Positions 42,505 to 53,170 of a DNA stretch of 64,000 nt are shown one piece after another. Within the stretch, counting starts at the first letter, position 1; each line of letters starts with the position of its first letter. Source of the DNA: Beverwykella pulmonaria (Eukaryota > Ascomycota > Dothideomycetes > Pleosporales > Melanommataceae); assembly GCA_001599595.1 (NCBI GenBank), contig BCHH01000003.1:2354263-2418262 (forward strand), read 5' to 3'. Below the pieces are notes generated by a model, which searched no databases, was not told where the DNA came from, and saw nothing but the letters and a program-made list of their open reading frames with translations. The translations under genes were made by a program, and so were the position numbers.

Positions 42505-43103
42505 GGTGGTTTCCCCCTGCCATTCGGAGGAGCGGATTGAGAGAAGGGAGCGGAGAGTTGTATGATTCCCATAATCGGGTGGACTGGGCTGGATGGATTA
42601 GGGGCGTTCTTGTTTGGACGGATTCTAGGCTTCTTTGCGATGTGATACCAGGACTACCGGATGGAGTTTTTTTTGGGTTGGGTATTGGGTTTTGGGGGAT
42701 CTTGATTGTTAGCAAGCGTGCATGCATTTCTGCGGCGTACAACGGCTGTCTTCTAACGAATTTACTTTGTACTATTTACGAATAAAATCAAGATACCAGA
42801 GCATTTAGGACGAAGGTTGTTGGTATCATCGAAGATATTTTGTCTGAGGAATGGAGTGACGATGGTGATGTAGTGAGTGATGTCTGTTTGCTCAAAGAGC
42901 TTGATGGCTATGGACATCAGAGAACCTAATCCTTTGCTGGCCCCGCGCAACTCCATAGCCCCCACCCCACTTTCCAACTAGCCAACTACCCCGCATAGAG
43001 CGGAATTGTCTTCCAGGCATCCCTTTAAGCTTTAATGACGTCCGCTCACTTTACCTGTTCTCTATATTAATACTTTATTTAGCTCCCCGTTTCATAATTA
43101 CCT
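42505..43103. other. intergenic
   Basis: Convergent-type 3' region followed by the tRNA upstream flank. No gene is seen. Confidence 0.5.
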
Positions 43104-43240
43104 GGTTCGGTGGTGTAGTTGGTTATCACGTCAGTCTAACATTCGTTAGTGCACTGAAGGTCCCGGGTTCAAGTAAGTCGAAACAATCAACCAACAAATC
43201 CATATGGAAATACTAACAGAACTAGACCCCGGCTGAATCA
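43104..43240 (+). tRNA. tRNA-Val(AAC) with two interruptions
   Basis: Removing two inserts leaves a 74-nt tRNA. The acceptor stem GGTTCGG/CTGAATC pairs over 7 bp (two G-U), with discriminator A. The anticodon stem is TCAGT/ACTGA with loop C-T-AAC-A-C. The variable loop is AGGTC and the T-stem CCGGG/CCCGG has loop TTCAAAC. The first insert, 43142-43151 (TTCGTTAGTG), sits just 3' of position 37, the canonical site, and its GTTAG can pair with the anticodon region CTAAC. The second, 43173-43225 (53 nt), splits the T-loop after TTCAA. It starts GTAAGT, has TACTAAC 15 nt from its end and ends CTAG, so it has all the signals of a spliceosomal intron. A T5 Pol III terminator follows at 43248-43252. 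The second insert also interrupts the B box. The gene is either processed by an unusual route or inactive. Confidence 0.88.
43173..43225 (+). other. mRNA-type intron inside the tRNA-Val T-loop
   Basis: 53 nt with a GTAAGT donor, TACTAAC branch point and CTAG acceptor; length and signals are those of protein-coding introns in this window (for example H4 intron 2, 53 nt). Exact excision restores a standard T-arm (TTCAA + AC between CCGGG and CCCGG), which fixes both boundaries. Confidence 0.85.
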
Positions 43241-45205
43241 TGATTACTTTTTGCCCACTTCTTTAAGCTTACTTATGTGCAAATTGTAAAAAAGCCTTTC
43301 CGAATATCTGTTGCGTTTTGTTTTTAAGAAGGGAGAAAAACTTTGTAACGGAGTCTTGAGAAATAACAGGAGAGAGAATTTTCCGCCCAATTGCTTGTCA
43401 AGTGCGGTGTTTCAATAACAGAGTAGAATTTTACCTAATTTTAGAAACGTCTTGTTAGCTATTGCATTTCTATTGAATCTTTCTTGCTCTACGTTCTTTA
43501 AGTAGCTTCGAATTAGATATTCTCTAAACTAGTAGACCACCTAGTTACAGGTGTTCTCGCGGAGCTTGAGGTTAATTTGAACATGGACAACGCGAGTGGT
43601 GGGTCCCGTCGAAATGAATATCATCCGTTGAATATCTGCTACGGCAGATAGCTAGGTGGGAAGCGGAATCGATTACTTAGAGCGGTAGTTATCGGAGGAC
43701 ATATAGTACTTCTTTCACTGCACTACGACTACTTGGTCGCCACTCCACCACGAATACTACCATGAACACTTGCAAGTATCAAAAATTTCAGTAAAGCCAT
43801 GAGTGTATTGGGTTCTTAAAGTCCGCTATAGCAACACAGTTGCACGGGCTGTGAAGGGGTTATGGTGTGGTAACACTAGTGCATACAGACGTTCTAGTTT
43901 TGTAGGGTCCGCCGTCATGGTATAGTTGTGCGGGCGGTGAAGCATTGTGGTCTAACAACAATGAAGGTGGATGATTTGGTTCGCAAGGTCCAACACTTGC
44001 AAGAGTGCTGCTTTGATTTCCCAAGAATCTGCCCTGGGAGTAGCGCTGCGCGGGTCCAAGATGTTGTTGCATGATGATACTTGTGAAAAGAGATGTTTTG
44101 ATCTCGTATAATCCGCCGTGATAGACCTGGCGCCAGGATTAGAAATGTCGTTGTAGTCTGTATGGCAATCCGTAAGTACCATAGACGCTGGGCTTGTCCG
44201 ATGAGCGCCTAACTCAGATGCGGAGACTGTGAAACGCAGGGATGAGTTTTCGCGATCGTGAAAAGGATTCGCGGATGGTTAAGTACGTGGGAATTGTCCA
44301 CGGGTACAGAATCATGTCTGCCAATGATCGAAAGACTGGGGCAATCTGCCGAGGGTTGTACTGTGACGCGTTTTCATCTATGGGCTACTGAAAGTAGAGA
44401 GCATTTGTAGTATACCAGTATAGTGATGTCAATGATGGTGGAGCTCCGCGTAGAATGACTGGTCGAGCGGTGCAGTCGAAGAGATGAAAATGCTGTGTTG
44501 TACTTTGGGGAGCCGAGAGGTGAATGCAACAGTTCGCCATCGCCTGGATAAAAGAACTTGGCGAGTTGAGAAATGATGCCCAAGTTTAAAAAATTCTATA
44601 CTCAATGCGAGGCTCCACGCTTTTACATTCTGGTCCGCTTACACCCTGTTTGCATCGCGAATTTGGTATCGTGAACTGCAAAAGCGAGGTATGGGTATGA
44701 ATGATTCCTTGTCACCTAGGTAGATATAATTGGCGGAGAGAGCAATGGCAGAACCAGACGATGGCAAGAGATTCTCGAAAGTGTGTAGACTGCGCAAAAT
44801 ATGGAGTGCCGTTAGTACAAGAGTTGGGGCTTGTCGTTACAACCACGGCTACTTGTCAGGGAGTGAGTATTTTTTATTGGAGAGATTCACTAGAGTGGAG
44901 GTATCGCTATAGCCTCGAATGGAATGGGGAAAAGCACGTCCGCAAGCATTCCTCATTGATGTATACATCCTGCTTAGTTCCCGCATTAAAACACTAAGCT
45001 TCACCTTGTCCATCCCCATGGCACAGAGCTATCAATGTAAGCCAGCACGAAGATGTGTACGTCTAGGCTCTAGCCTTGCCCTTGCCCTTTGACAGGCGCT
45101 TCGTCACCACCGCATGTCCCGACGTCTCCTCCTCCGCATCGGGACTTCTTCGCGGATAGCATCTTGCTCTCCTTCATCTGCGCTCTCTATATGATCAGAC
45201 TCGAG
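43241..45205. other. 2 kb without a supportable gene
   Basis: Short frames on both strands only. The imperfect motif TGTTG(T/C).. / GTGCGGGC(G/T)GTGAAG recurs around 43840-43945 (CACGGGCTGTGAAGGGGTTATGGTGTGGT versus TGCGGGCGGTGAAGCATTGTGGT in parts), a weak local repeat. Confidence 0.4.
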
Positions 45206-45406
45206 CTACATCTGCTCGGGATGGATTTTGTCAATATGTCCTAGGAACTCTGAGGCGTGGTTGAACTGCGGCGTGCAAATTGGACATTTGACTTTTGGTG
45301 TGTGCTTGATATCATTCTTGAACGCTCGGCGGAGCTGCTCCCTACGCGAGTGCTCTCTACTCTTGAGATGCGCGTTGAATTTGGACAACGTATACCTCTT
45401 GTTCAT
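45206..45406 (-). pseudogene. C2H2 zinc-finger fragment
   Basis: 66 residues from ATG 45406. It ends VKCPICTPQFNHASEFLGHI followed by DKIH, one complete C2H2 finger. Before it, YTLSKFNAHLKSREHSRREQ looks like a finger that has lost its Cys pair. This paired arrangement (incomplete finger, basic R-R-E-Q-L-R-R-A linker, second finger) resembles the C-terminal end of fungal FluG/DUF3435 proteins, so I read it as the tail of a truncated copy. A tiny free-standing gene is the alternative. Confidence 0.5.
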
Positions 45407-45472
45407 ATTCTCTGTTTGAAGTCAGATTACACAATAAAAAATGGTGGAAGATATAAAGCTCATAGCCGACGT

Positions 45473-45502
45473 AGGTCCCGAGCTCAAACCTCGGCTGAAT
45501 CA
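45473..45502 (+). other. 3' half of a tRNA-Val (tRNA fragment)
   Basis: AGGTCCCGAG, CTCAAAC, CTCGG, CTGAATCA reproduces the variable loop, T-arm and 3' acceptor strand of the tRNA-Val at 43104, here without any intron. The T-stem CCGAG/CTCGG is perfectly paired and differs from the other copy at both paired positions. A T5 run follows at about 45508. Nothing upstream resembles the 5' half. Confidence 0.7.
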
Positions 45503-46063
45503 TTATCTTTTTGCTTTCTTTTCACTCTTTTTGCCACGTTCCGGGAGATGGTGATTGGTGGCTGTTTTTGCACATGTAGAGGGGTTTAGAGTAAGTGCGC
45601 TAGGTAGTTACATGTTTTTGTAGCGAGGAACGCAAGGGGTCAGCGGCCCAAGAGAACAGAACAGGTTTTAGTCTCTCATTTGAGACAAATACAGGAAGTC
45701 TGCTCGCTGCTATCAACAACCCTTTTTACATTGTGTCTGTAGCGGAGGATAGCAATTTCCTACACACGGAAAGAGCAATCCATGTCCAACATGTGTTAAA
45801 GAATATTAACGTTAAGGTATATTCTGCGTATGCAAAGAGATTCTAGTTGCATTCCTTAGTACAAAGCTTATGCTCCACAGCTCCTGTGTAATAGTGCTCT
45901 GATGCTTACGAAGTATCTGCGGGGTACTGGAAGTATATCTTTTTATACTTTCTAGGGAACTTGCAAGTGTAACTTTTTAAATCAAGGTTCAAATGTGTCC
46001 TAAAATTAACCCCAAAATATTACCAACCCACCTGCAAGTTTCATTAAGCCTAAGAAATGTGGT
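45503..46063. other. intergenic, AT-rich
   Basis: No reading frame or repeat I can support. Confidence 0.45.
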
Positions 46064-47136
46064 ATGGGGCTCACAAGCTGTCTCGTGGATCAGGTTGTCA
46101 AATATCTATCAACCAGGTCGGTCTTTGAAAACGAAGACTCCGACTTTGATGCATTTAACTTTGAGATCGAACGTGAGGGCCAATTGCAGGAATGGCGCAT
46201 CTTTCGGGCATGCAATTTCATAACCAAGATCGAAGACGAGGTTGATGTGGACGACATACCGTCTCCTGGGGACATTATCAGTGACCACGAATGGCCCAGA
46301 ACTGCAGAGCCTACACTAGAACATCTCGAGAACGGTCTTCTAGTGCCATATATGTATATTTGGCATCCTCACATCGTCATCAACTCGAACATATTGTTGA
46401 GAAAACAACAGGTACGTCTGTGCGGAAGTCGCGCGGCAATGGCCAAAACAAGTGATCATGGCTGTCTATTGTTTCGGTGGTTGGGGTGGCGGTACTGTGG
46501 CAGATTTGCACTGTACAGCTTTGCAAGGAATAAGCTTGGGTTCATATGGGTGATGAGGGCAAACCTGAAGAAGCTATATAAGCCGCGGCTGAAGAAAATT
46601 CAGATACGATATTACGAAAAGAAGGTTGACGATTGCTGCGAATAGACTACTGGCTATCTCGGGTCTTGTCCAAATGTATGGCGGCATCGCCAACGGCAAA
46701 TATGTGGCTGGCATTTGGGAAAGACGATCTCGTAGCCCCTTGGAAAACCGACACTCTTCATCGCGATCATGGACGCCAGTGGATGGCCCCGCACACTAGG
46801 CCATCGACCAAGAACGGGATCTCAGAGATGCAAATATCACAGTTTTGGATTGCAAGATTGAGCTTTGAGTCTCAGTCCGCCCTATTCGAGGCCGTGAAGA
46901 GCGGCATCATTCGCATAAGAGGCAGGATCCGCAGAGGATACGTGAATGCGCAGCCCCACAGACTCGTGCATTTTCACTATGGAGATACAGATAACGACTG
47001 GGCTGCTGAAGATGTTGCAACTATGCCAGTAGTATTCGACGACATTCCTGAGTCCCTTCATAGAGCAACTGAGGTCGAAATCTATGTGGTGCTTGGAGGT
47101 AGTATCACTTCACACCGTGAACAAGGTCAATTCTAG
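46064..47136 (+). CDS. hypothetical protein, possibly two exons or frame-broken
   Basis: Two long plus frames are adjacent. 46064-46645 (ATG 46064, 193 codons) begins MGLTSCLVDQVVKYLSTRSV and contains an acidic middle (EDEVDVDDIPSPGDIISDHE). 46633-47136 is open only from a TTG but reads like protein (IRIRGRIRRGYVNAQPHRLV, DVATMPVVFDDIPESLHRAT). A good donor (gtacgt) occurs at about 46411 after LLRKQQ, but I find no acceptor giving a clean join, so the structure is unresolved. I do not recognise the family. It could be a decayed gene in this gene-poor zone. Confidence 0.4.
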
Positions 47137-47159
47137 TCCGAACTTTCCTGCTCACTTCC

Positions 47160-47750
47160 CTATGCCACAACAGCGACAGTCAAACCAGCCAACAATGTTG
47201 CTAAAACAACCACAAGAGCTGCAATAACCGCCACAGCAGCAATGAAATTTGCATTCTTCAACAAGACATCCACAAAATCCATGCTTGCCTTCACTCCCTC
47301 CTTGATAGCAGAGCCCCAGTTGCCATAGCAATTGTCAAATATCTCCTTCTTCGTCGCCGAATCATATATGTAGAGACAGAATCTTTCGCTTGAATGGTAC
47401 TTGACTATATGCAAGTTGACAACTTGCTTGAAGCCAGTCGCTGGCGGATTCTTGACTCTATCGACACGGACATTGACGTGCCATGCGGCAGGGAATTTGG
47501 GTCCAGCATAGTCGATATGAGGATTCGTCACGGCGAGCTTGAAGTTGCCGACGTACACGGGGCCCCAATAAAGTCCTGCAGAGTCGCGATTCTCGATATC
47601 GTGTTGAGGCTGAGGAAGAGGAACTAGAATGTCCTCTGTGATTTGAATGGCGTCTTCAGGGGACAATGTTTCGTTTCTATCCACCGCTGGAATCGCGGAA
47701 ACCGTGGAAACGGCAGCAGAAAGAAGAGCAAGAACTGAGAGGAGCTTCAT
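47160..47750 (-). CDS. small secreted or membrane-tethered protein
   Basis: 196 residues, single exon, ATG at 47750. A clear signal peptide (MKLLSVLALLSAAVSTVSA) is followed by a short propeptide-like stretch and a compact domain with GLYWGPVYVGNFKLAVTNPH, AAWHVNVRVDRVKNPP, VVNLHIVKYHSSERFCLYIY and IFDNCYGNWGSAIKEGVKAS. Only two Cys are left after the signal. The C-terminus is one long hydrophobic segment of ~30 residues (FIAAVAVIAALVVVLATLLA), which could be a membrane anchor, a GPI-attachment signal or a pore-forming helix. I do not recognise the family. Size and signal peptide are compatible with an effector-like secreted protein, but nothing specific supports that. Confidence 0.75.
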   Translation of the reverse strand: MKLLSVLALLSAAVSTVSAIPAVDRNETLSPEDAIQITEDILVPLPQPQHDIENRDSAGLYWGPVYVGNFKLAVTNPHIDYAGPKFPAAWHVNVRVDRVKNPPATGFKQVVNLHIVKYHSSERFCLYIYDSATKKEIFDNCYGNWGSAIKEGVKASMDFVDVLLKNANFIAAVAVIAALVVVLATLLAGLTVAVVA

Positions 47751-50683
47751 GGCCGCGATGTGCTAATTTGGAATGATGTTATCTGGTTTGTACAGCACCA
47801 TAGTGCGCTTGGAAGGGTTGTCAACAGAATTTATGGTCTTCACAAAGGCAGAAAACAGGTGGCATGGTTCCCCTCCAGAACATACCACTCTTTAATCCCC
47901 TCACCCAACCCGACGTGATTCGCTTCTTGATGCCACAGCAAGCCACAGTAGCAGCCTTCTTCAGTTTTGTACCAGTCAACATCGAAAACAATCAGCCACT
48001 GAACGCCACACACAACACTATTTTCGAAAATGTCTATCACATTCTCATGAGCAGCGATATTATCAGGAGACCGTCACACTTTCTTCACCCTTCCATCAGA
48101 AGATAAGCTGAAATGCAAATGGTGGGTGAATTGGGTGACTTATAGCTGATCCACTACCTCTGCTCACCTCAGTGCTCACTGCTGAGGTTATTCCTAAGCT
48201 GGCAAGTAGGGCCAATCCCTAGAGGAACACATTGCATTTTTCACTTATCCTACCTCTCATTGGCTAAGCAGATGAAAGTGAACTTTACGCAGTTTTAGTT
48301 CAAAGAAAGGTGGCTATATGAAACGAAGAATAAGCAAGGGTGAGTTTTGGGATGAAAACCAAGATATATATGTATTAATATATATCTTTGGTCTAAGCCC
48401 AAGTTTCTGTGGCACTAGATATATGTAGGCTACAGCATGAATATCATCTTACAATGACTTCAGACAAATTTGTGACAAAGGCGTTCCTACTTGGTTGACC
48501 CTGTTTCGCATCCTTTCTTGCCTAGGTAGTCTAGGACAGAATCGATTTCATTATGTCTGCAGACACCCTAAGGTCCCCCTAAATAAAGCATTGCATCTTT
48601 CTTCTTGCAACCTCATTCTGTATATTAGGTATCGCAAATATGTACTTGTATACTTGAGTGAAGAAATCTTTCAATGGGAGCGAGGAGTGGCCAGATGTGT
48701 AACATCACTTGAAACAAGCCCAAGAAGGCTGAATATCTTGTCCCAGGGGTTTGAACACGCCTGGTGTGCGGATTGCAATATCAAAGAGCTCAAGGTGAAT
48801 GCCGTACCCTGTTCTTCCCACCATCGTTCTCTCTCTTTCACTAGGGTCATCCACTCTGCTTGATCATGGAAAGCGCTTAGTCATGGGTTTTTAGTTTGAT
48901 TCATACCCTCCGTCGAGAGCTCAGCGGCTACGCTTTGTACATTGTACCAGGGCATGAGCTCATCTCCCCAAACAACGAGAATGTCACAGGCGAGGTTCAC
49001 CTCCTCCATAGTCCATAGCCGTCTCCAATGGTTACAGTCAGTGAAGGATTCCAGAATGAATCAACTCTGCTGGTGATAATAGGGAGTATGATGATAATAT
49101 ACTGTAAGTGCTTAAAGTGGCCGTTTCGTTTGGGCTTCATGGCCCAAGCCATGTAATGATAAAGTGAGGGTTGGAATAGATTTTCTTCATCAGTCCTACT
49201 TGATAGTCGTGCTCAAGAACGTCCGTCTGATCGATACGGATTGACTCGGTCTAAAAGGACTCGCATTGAGACATGTCATCGCTTCTTTGTTGAAAGTAGA
49301 AGAGTCTTATCTCCAATATTTCTCTGTTCAGAGGCGTGGAACTATAGTTGTGATTCAATTCATATCCCGCAATATTATTCCCCATATTCGTGTAGTCTTC
49401 ATGGACTTCGAAACCACGCGATCTAAATTGGGAAAGCTTGGAGGGTGGCATCTCTAGAAGAATAAAATCGGGAACAGTGGTGGTGATACGATGAAGTTTA
49501 GACTAGATTTGGGAGCCTTCAAGAGCCTTATGTATGATTAGACGAGGTATGAAGATGGCATAATCGACAATGTTATGCACTTGTAGTAGGTTGAAGCCAG
49601 GAGCATAGCTAGTATCCTGCACATGCAGGGATCCTTCACATTCGATGTGCTCAGGTCTGAAGCTGCCTATTATACAGCATATTCCCATATCTAATGAGAG
49701 TTATCGGATTTTAGGCACATCACAAGAGAATTAAGTCTGCCCTAATAAACCTAACTGTTATCTGCTAGCACACCTTTTACAACGTCCTACAGATCCTTCT
49801 AGACGCAACCCCCTTAATCTTATCTGATGTGAAAACAGGCAGTAAAGTAAAAAGCGAAATTAGTGGTATATCTAAACCTTGAACTTTCACATAGAGAAAG
49901 AAGAGAAAAGAACGAGAGTAGAAAATATGTTTGATGCAAGTTCAAACACACTGACCTCGGTATCTCTTGGCATTACAAATAAAAGATTTTATACTTGCCA
50001 AATTTCGCGACTTCATGGCCATCGCGCGTCCTCCCTCTATATCTCCATCATGAGAAAAGAGGGATTGAAATAGAGATACAAAGTGTGTCTGACAGGAGCT
50101 CAGATATGCTAACAGATGTATAACTAAGCATAAACTAATTAACACCTAACTTATTTGACTTCGCGACATCTTTCCTCCCACATCCATATCATAGATGAAC
50201 GCCGTGCAGCATGGGATGCGAGGCCCACGGCGGCCTTCCAGCACACGAAGATTACCTACCTTAGTATCTGTTTCAGGCTCCACAAGTCGCATTTGTGCCG
50301 ACCCTACCAACGGACCAATTTTGTTTCCTAACCCTGGCAGAAATGAGGACCGCGGCGATCATACATATGCTCATTTGAGCGGCTCGCCTTCAAAACTTTT
50401 ACAAGCTAGTGAGCTTATCAGATGGCCTTCGTGGCTCCGCTTCCGCTGTCCGCCGTTTTGTTTAGATTCAAATTCATGTTTCATTTCAAGTCAGAGCTTG
50501 GCATTATGCCTGAGGCTGGGCTTCAGCATATCCCTATTTATGCCCAAATCCTCAAATTCATGGTGAGCCACGTTGGGAATATTTGTTCCATTTCGCTCGT
50601 TCGTTTCTTTGGTGTCTTAGGATCCCCATTTTCCATTCCTTCAAATCATCAAGCCTACAACTCCCCTTCTTTCATAGCACAGG
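47751..50683. other. 2.9 kb without a supportable gene
   Basis: AT-rich. A hairpin-prone AAGATATATAT / ATATATATCTT inverted repeat lies at 48361-48388. Overlapping short frames on both strands at 49240-49690 cannot be told apart and show no motif. The last ~200 nt are the promoter and leader of the DUF1996 gene. Confidence 0.45.
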
Positions 50684-51682
50684 ATGCCTTCTATCACTTC
50701 TTTCGGTGCCGCCCTGTGGAGCAGCGGCTTCGTGGTGCACGTGGCCCATGCTTACACTCAGGTCAACGTCGCTTCTCCCTTCATGTACAAGAACATTGAC
50801 CCCATCGTCTTCCCCGGTCAGTACGACAAATCCCATCTACACTCGTTCTACGGATCGGATGCCGTGACGATCAACACGAACACCAGCGCCGAGCTGCAGA
50901 AGGGCTGCACCAACGCCGAGAACCCGAACGATTTGTCAGTGTACTGGACACCTACACTGTTATACCAAAGCGGCAACTCTTGGGAACCCGTGCCCGTCAT
51001 GCGCTTCAGCGCGTATTACAGCCTGGGCGACACCAAAGCTGAAGTCCCGATTCCACAGAACCTCAAGATGGTGGCCGGCATTGCTACTGCCACGACGGCG
51101 GATGCCATGGATGCCGACGCTCATAGCGAGTGGTTTTGTGAGGGAGGGGGCGGCGGGTCGGCGGACGCAAACGGCTTTCCCAGCAGCACCTGCAGTACGC
51201 ACATGCAGCAACTGCTGTACTTCCCCAATTGTGTCAACACAGACACGCTAGAGACAGGCTACAAGGCCGGCCAACCAGGCAACTACAAAGCCTGCCCGGA
51301 TGGCATGAGAGGCATGCCACAGCTGCGCTTTTCCATCCGATACGATCTCCGCAAGGTGCTCCCCGACGGCTGGAGCGGTACCGCACCGCTGCAACTAGCC
51401 TGCGGTAACACCTTTTGCAGCCACGGAGACTTCATCAACGGCTGGACTGAGGAGGCCGCTCAGAACATGGTTGAAGCCACCAGCTCCAAGAACACATTTG
51501 CAGCTGTTGACGGCAGTTTGGGCAACAATGGCGTCGAACCTACGTGCACGTCTGTTGATGCAGATCCTGACCACGGCACAAGCGACTACGCAGAGAGTGT
51601 TGCGGCTATGAGCAAAAGGTCTGCCCCTGCTCTTGGTTGGATATCTAGGAGCAGGCTAGCTCGAAGCCCTCGCGCTAAGTGA
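50684..51682 (+). CDS. secreted DUF1996 protein
   Basis: 332 residues, single exon, ATG at 50684. The N-terminus (MPSITSFGAALWSSGFVVHV, then AHA) is a signal peptide. DUF1996 landmarks follow: DPIVFPGQYDKSHLHSFYGS near residue 38, NDLSVYWTPTLLYQ, VMRFSAYYSLGD, LLYFPNCVNTDTLETGYKAG, MPQLRFSIRYDLRKVLPDGW and the closing FCSHGDFINGWTEEAAQNMV. These proteins are abundant in fungi, extracellular or wall-associated, of unknown activity; the conserved H-x-H-S-F-x-G motif suggests metal or carbohydrate contact (inference). The last ~50 residues are a basic Ser/Arg tail with no carbohydrate-binding WSC domain attached. Confidence 0.93.
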   Translation: MPSITSFGAALWSSGFVVHVAHAYTQVNVASPFMYKNIDPIVFPGQYDKSHLHSFYGSDAVTINTNTSAELQKGCTNAENPNDLSVYWTPTLLYQSGNSWEPVPVMRFSAYYSLGDTKAEVPIPQNLKMVAGIATATTADAMDADAHSEWFCEGGGGGSADANGFPSSTCSTHMQQLLYFPNCVNTDTLETGYKAGQPGNYKACPDGMRGMPQLRFSIRYDLRKVLPDGWSGTAPLQLACGNTFCSHGDFINGWTEEAAQNMVEATSSKNTFAAVDGSLGNNGVEPTCTSVDADPDHGTSDYAESVAAMSKRSAPALGWISRSRLARSPRAK

Positions 51683-53170
51683 CGTGCTGCTGAAGGGGGA
51701 TTATATGGTCATATTTTGGACTGTTTTTGTGCAAGAGACTTTGATGATCAAGGTGAAAAGTTGCCAAAGGAAAATTTCATGTACATACATTGAGCTGTTC
51801 TTTTACACGGGACTTTGATGCGATAGATATCGTAATTGTACATAGTAAAAAGATTCTTTTCCCTTCCTGTACTGGCACACTTTTGGCAACGATGAGAGGT
51901 AGGAGACAAGGAAACTTCATCTAAAACAACAGTTGCATTGCCTTGGTATAGAGAGAAAGAATAGTTTGGATTGTGTTCGGTCCTTTGTCGAACTCTTTAG
52001 TGGGCACATACTCAGTCTGGTCATGTTGTTATTTGTGTTCATTCGATCAGTTGGTATGCTAGAGCCAATTTCATCTGTGAACAGCAACAAGTGATGCGCA
52101 GTTACTTATATGCTGTCCCTGAAAAATATGAATTCCCAGATCATCCAGGGTCCTCTTTTCTACGTGGCTCTAGATCGATGGCAGGTTCATGTTGCAGAAT
52201 CTGAAACCGTTGACAATGCGCATTGAGGCAATGTTCACATTCAGTTCTGGGTTCTCGATGAGAGTTGGCGTGCCACCTCAAAAGGCTTATCTCACCACAG
52301 GAGAGAAACATGGATCAAGACACTAGCTCGGAAAGACTGAGAGAAAGGTGTTTTACCACCTTACTACACATTGTCCAAAGAGCCACAAGTTGAAGGAATA
52401 TTTAGATGGACTACTCCCCAAATACGAGCGAGCAAACAAAGGAGAGTGACCCAAACAGTCGTGAATGTACTGGGAGCTCTTGGTTCCTTCCGTCACCCAA
52501 CGGATATTCTAGTATTGTTTGACATTGCGAGAGGCCACAGAAGCCAGCGACTGTGTGCGTTGCTAGGGGGAAGATTGGAGACTGGAACAAAAATTCTTGT
52601 AGACTGAAGAGAGGACTGTGGCGAGACAATACGAACGAGATATTCCCGCACATACTACCAACTGAAAGGATACTTCGTCGCCACCATGGCGTGAATGTCT
52701 AGGATATTGTATTTGCTGAAAGACGGGAATGAAGATATTGCTACCGTTGAGGCGATGGCTAGAGACCGAGTGCAACTAAGACAATGGAATTTGGGGTTTT
52801 GACGTGCAAACCCGGTAGCTCAGAAATGAGCTTTGCGGTCGCGAAAATGTTTACGCACAATTGGTTCGACGTGTCGCGTCCGAAGGTTGACGTTGGTTGA
52901 GGTGGGTCGTGCGCGTTGCTGGGCCAGCGCGGTTTGTTTGGGCTGCGTCACAGCTTCGCTTCCCAGCCTCCTTCCTCAACCTCCCCAATTTCTCCACCAG
53001 CCACATCAACACCTCACATACGGCGGGAGCGACGCTCCCACTTTCTCCCCTATACCCCAACACAATACAGAACTCTACCTGACTATACGAACAGTCCATC
53101 CTATCTTCTACATTCGCTCAGGCGACTCCCATTATCATCTGCCGCTACCACGCCTCCGAACCCGCCCACG
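51683..53170. other. 1.5 kb intergenic region
   Basis: No gene is supported. 52950-53170 is CT- and CACC-rich, typical of a fungal 5' leader for the gene at 53171. Confidence 0.5.

Noticed and set aside
49251..49688. Two minus-strand frames that might be exons of one gene
   Set aside because: The plus strand is open over the same interval and I found no consistent splice pair or motif.
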